Source of the DNA: JAKAQB01 sp035702855
GTDB lineage: Bacteria > Actinomycetota > Acidimicrobiia > Acidimicrobiales > Palsa-688
DNA length: 15,864 nt
Assembly (NCBI GenBank): GCA_035702855.1
Contig: DASSZM010000109.1
Span: forward strand, 1-15,864
Reading direction: 5' to 3'
Within the stretch, counting starts at the first letter, position 1; the number at the start of each line of letters is the position of its first letter. The notes below the pieces were generated by a model that ran no database searches, was not told the origin of the DNA, and saw only the letters and a list, made by a program, of their open reading frames with translations. Shown here piece after piece: positions 13,564 to 15,864 of this stretch. The position numbers and the translations under genes are program-made.

Positions 13564-15723
13564 GTGTCCGACCAAGCGGCGAACACGACGACCGAGCGTT
13601 GGTGGCAGCGCGTCCTCGCCGCCCCGGCGGGCCGCCGGGCCAAGTGGATCTTCGTGGCGGTGTGGCTCGTCGTCCTCGGCTTCACCGGTCCGTTCGCCGG
13701 GAAGCTGCCCAACGTCGAGAAGAACAACGCCATTGCCTACCTCCCGGCGTCGTCGCAGTCGACCGAGGTCAACAACGCCCTCACCCACTTCCCCGGGGGC
13801 CAGCAGGTGCCGGGCGTGGTGGTCTCCGTCGCCAGCGGCAAGCTGACAGCCGCCGACCGGTCGTTGGTGGCCAGCCAGCGCGCCGAGGCGGCGCGCCGGG
13901 TGCCCGACTTCAAGCCGGCGGCGATCAAGCAGTCCAGGGACGGTCGGGCGCTGGCCTACGCCTTCGACGTCCAACAGCCCGACGCCACCAAGCTCGCCGA
14001 CGACATCAAGACGGTGCGGCAGGTGGCCGTCGGCGGCCCCGGCCTGAAGGCCTACACCACCGGTGCCGCCGGCCTGCTCGTCGACTCGGTCAACGCCTTC
14101 AAGGGGATCGACGGGATCCTCCTGGTCGTCACCGGGATCGTCGTCATCGTGCTGCTGCTGCTCATCTACCGCAGCCCCACCCTCTGGCTGGTGCCCCTCC
14201 TGAGCGTCGTGGGGGCCATCGGCCTGTCGGAGTGGGCCGTCTACCAGCTGGCGGCGCACGCCGGCCTGGTGGTGAGCGGCCAGAGCGGCGGCATCCTCAC
14301 GGTGCTCGTCTTCGGCGCCGGCACCGACTACGCCCTGCTGCTCACCGCCCGCTACCGGGAGGAGCTGCGGCGCCACGAGGACCGCCACGAGGCGATGCGG
14401 GCCGCGCTCCGCCGGGCGGGGCCGGCCATCGTCGCCTCGGCGTCGACGGTCATCCTCGGCCTGCTGTGCCTGCTGGCGGCCGAGCTCAACAGCGAGAGCG
14501 GTCTCGGCCCGATCGGCGCCATCGGCATCGCCTCCGCCCTGCTGGCACAGCTGACGTTCCTGCCGGCGCTGCTTGTGGTGTTCGGGCGCCGGCTGTTCTG
14601 GCCGGCCCGACCGGCCTACGGCGCCCCCGAGGACCAGGAGGCCGGGTTCTGGGCCCGCACCGGCCGGCGCATCGCCCGCCGGCCGCGCCCGATCTGGGCG
14701 GGCTCCACCCTGCTGCTGGTCGTGCTGGCCCTGGGCCTGTCGGGGCTCCACCTCGGGTTGCAGCAGACGCAGGCCTTCGTCAAGACGCCGCAGTCGGTGG
14801 CCGGCCAGAAGGTGTACGGCGAGCACTTCCCCGCCGGTGGTGGGCAACCGGTGATCGTGATCGCCGACGCCGCCACCACCCCGCAGGTGGTGCGGACCAT
14901 CGCAGGCGTCCGGGGGGTGACCCAGGTCCACCCGGTGGCCACCGCCCAGGGGCGGGAGGAGACCATCGCGATCCTCGGGCTGCAGCCCGACAGCCCGGCC
15001 GCTTTCGACGCCGTGCGCACCATGCGCTCCCGGCTGGCCGCGATCCCCGGGTCCCACGCCATCGTCGGCGGCGACATCGCCACCACGCTCGACACCAACA
15101 ACGCCGCCACCACCGACCGCTACGTGGTCATGCCGCTGGTGCTGGTGGTGGTGATGATCGTCCTCGGGCTGCTGCTGCGGGCGATCGTGGCGCCGGTGCT
15201 GCTCGCCGCCACCGTGGTCCTGTCGTTCGCAGCGTCGATGGGGGTGAGCACGCTCGTCTTCGACGCCATCGGCTTCGCCGGGGTGGACCAGACCATTCCG
15301 CTCCTGGCGTTCATCTTCCTCGTCGCCCTGGGGGTCGACTACAACATCTTCCTCGTCAGCCGGATCCGGGAGGAGGCGCTGGTCCGGGGCACCCGGGAGG
15401 GTACCGTCGCCGGTGTCCGGGTCACCGGCGGGGTCATCACCTCCGCCGGTGTCGTCCTGGCGGCCACCTTCGCCGCCCTGACCGTCCTCCCCCTCGTGGC
15501 GCTCGTCGAGGTGGGCTTCATCGTCGCCTTCGGCGTCCTGCTCGACACCCTGCTGGTCCGCTCGGTGCTGGTGCCGGCGCTCATCTGCGACATCGGCTAT
15601 CCCGTGTGGTGGCCGAGCGCCCTCGCCCGGCGGGACAGGGCGGCGCCCGCCCCGGGCGGTGGAGGTGGCGTCGGTCACGCCGTGCAGCACGCCGGGCGTC
15701 GGCTTGCCGACCCCCGCCGTTGA
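13564..15723 (+). CDS. MMPL family (RND superfamily) transporter
   Basis: A 719-aa proton-driven exporter of the MmpL type, related to actinobacterial lipid transporters. It has two similar halves. In each, one helix (about residues 27-48 and 379-400) is followed by a periplasmic loop of about 120-130 residues, then five helices. The proton-relay pairs of MmpL3 are conserved: Asp255-Tyr256 in GAGTDYALLLTARYREE and Asp592-Tyr593 in GVDYNIFLVSRIREE. The C-terminus is a short Ala/Gly/Pro/Arg-rich cytoplasmic tail, much smaller than in MmpL3. The start is GTG 13564 after an AAGGGG site. It is divergent from the DinB-family gene. No MmpS-like or regulator gene accompanies it, so the cargo cannot be named; lipids or a toxic compound are the usual possibilities. 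Confidence 0.95.
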   Translation: MSDQAANTTTERWWQRVLAAPAGRRAKWIFVAVWLVVLGFTGPFAGKLPNVEKNNAIAYLPASSQSTEVNNALTHFPGGQQVPGVVVSVASGKLTAADRSLVASQRAEAARRVPDFKPAAIKQSRDGRALAYAFDVQQPDATKLADDIKTVRQVAVGGPGLKAYTTGAAGLLVDSVNAFKGIDGILLVVTGIVVIVLLLLIYRSPTLWLVPLLSVVGAIGLSEWAVYQLAAHAGLVVSGQSGGILTVLVFGAGTDYALLLTARYREELRRHEDRHEAMRAALRRAGPAIVASASTVILGLLCLLAAELNSESGLGPIGAIGIASALLAQLTFLPALLVVFGRRLFWPARPAYGAPEDQEAGFWARTGRRIARRPRPIWAGSTLLLVVLALGLSGLHLGLQQTQAFVKTPQSVAGQKVYGEHFPAGGGQPVIVIADAATTPQVVRTIAGVRGVTQVHPVATAQGREETIAILGLQPDSPAAFDAVRTMRSRLAAIPGSHAIVGGDIATTLDTNNAATTDRYVVMPLVLVVVMIVLGLLLRAIVAPVLLAATVVLSFAASMGVSTLVFDAIGFAGVDQTIPLLAFIFLVALGVDYNIFLVSRIREEALVRGTREGTVAGVRVTGGVITSAGVVLAATFAALTVLPLVALVEVGFIVAFGVLLDTLLVRSVLVPALICDIGYPVWWPSALARRDRAAPAPGGGGGVGHAVQHAGRRLADPRR

Positions 15724-15728
15724 CCTGG

Positions 15729-15734
15729 TATGGT
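15729..15734 (+). promoter_or_regulatory. -10 box (TATGGT) for the initiator tRNA gene
   Basis: TATGGT lies 11 nt before the tRNA and only 5 nt after the MMPL stop. A TTGCCG at 15704-15709 could be a -35 with a long 19-bp spacer, placing it inside the MMPL coding end. Confidence 0.5.
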
Positions 15735-15745
15735 GGAGTTTCCGC

Positions 15746-15822
<77 letters not shown>

Positions 15823-15864
15823 TCGAAACGCTGGTCGGCGCGTCTCGTGCATAGGGCACGGGCG

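Overview
The window is very GC-rich DNA (codon third positions almost all G or C) from a high-GC actinobacterium. A deep-branching, Acidimicrobiia-like lineage is my inference, from a rod-type MreB beside a DivIVA-domain protein, a UPF0182 membrane protein, OtsA and an MMPL transporter, and from the many genes whose -10 box lies only 6-10 nt before the start codon. Coding density is high: no stretch over 300 bases lacks a gene, and the gaps hold promoters and a few hairpins.

Left part (1-2678). The 3' end of mreB (+) meets a compact minus-strand operon head-on: a 37-codon ORF, a one-helix membrane protein and a HEAT-repeat protein, each overlapping the next. Divergent from that operon is a membrane-anchored PDZ-Lon (S16) protease of the YlbL type.

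Middle (2743-11227, all +). In order: a 783-aa protein with a DivIVA-like N-terminus, a long coiled coil, a Gly/Pro linker and a Cys/His-rich C-terminus resembling phage head-morphogenesis (SPP1 gp7 / Mu gpF) domains; a UPF0182 seven-helix membrane protein; peptide deformylase; trehalose-6-phosphate synthase OtsA; and a monoglyceride-lipase-like alpha/beta hydrolase. Most appear to have their own promoter, so this is probably a series of single transcription units.

Right part (11250-15822). A minus-strand block holds a DinB/DUF664 protein, then an operon of an RHH (HicB-antitoxin-like) regulator, a DUF4097 beta-repeat protein and a 67-aa basic protein. The RHH gene has a near-complete promoter whose spacer and -10 region carry 11-bp-spaced repeats, which suggests autoregulation. 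Divergent from DinB is an MMPL/RND transporter, followed by an initiator tRNA-Met gene with encoded CCA.

The most unusual items are the DivIVA/phage-head-like fusion, the RHH-DUF4097-small-protein cassette with its operator-like repeats, and the overlapping mini-operon with a 37-codon first ORF. I see no insertion sequence, CRISPR array, integrase or prophage.
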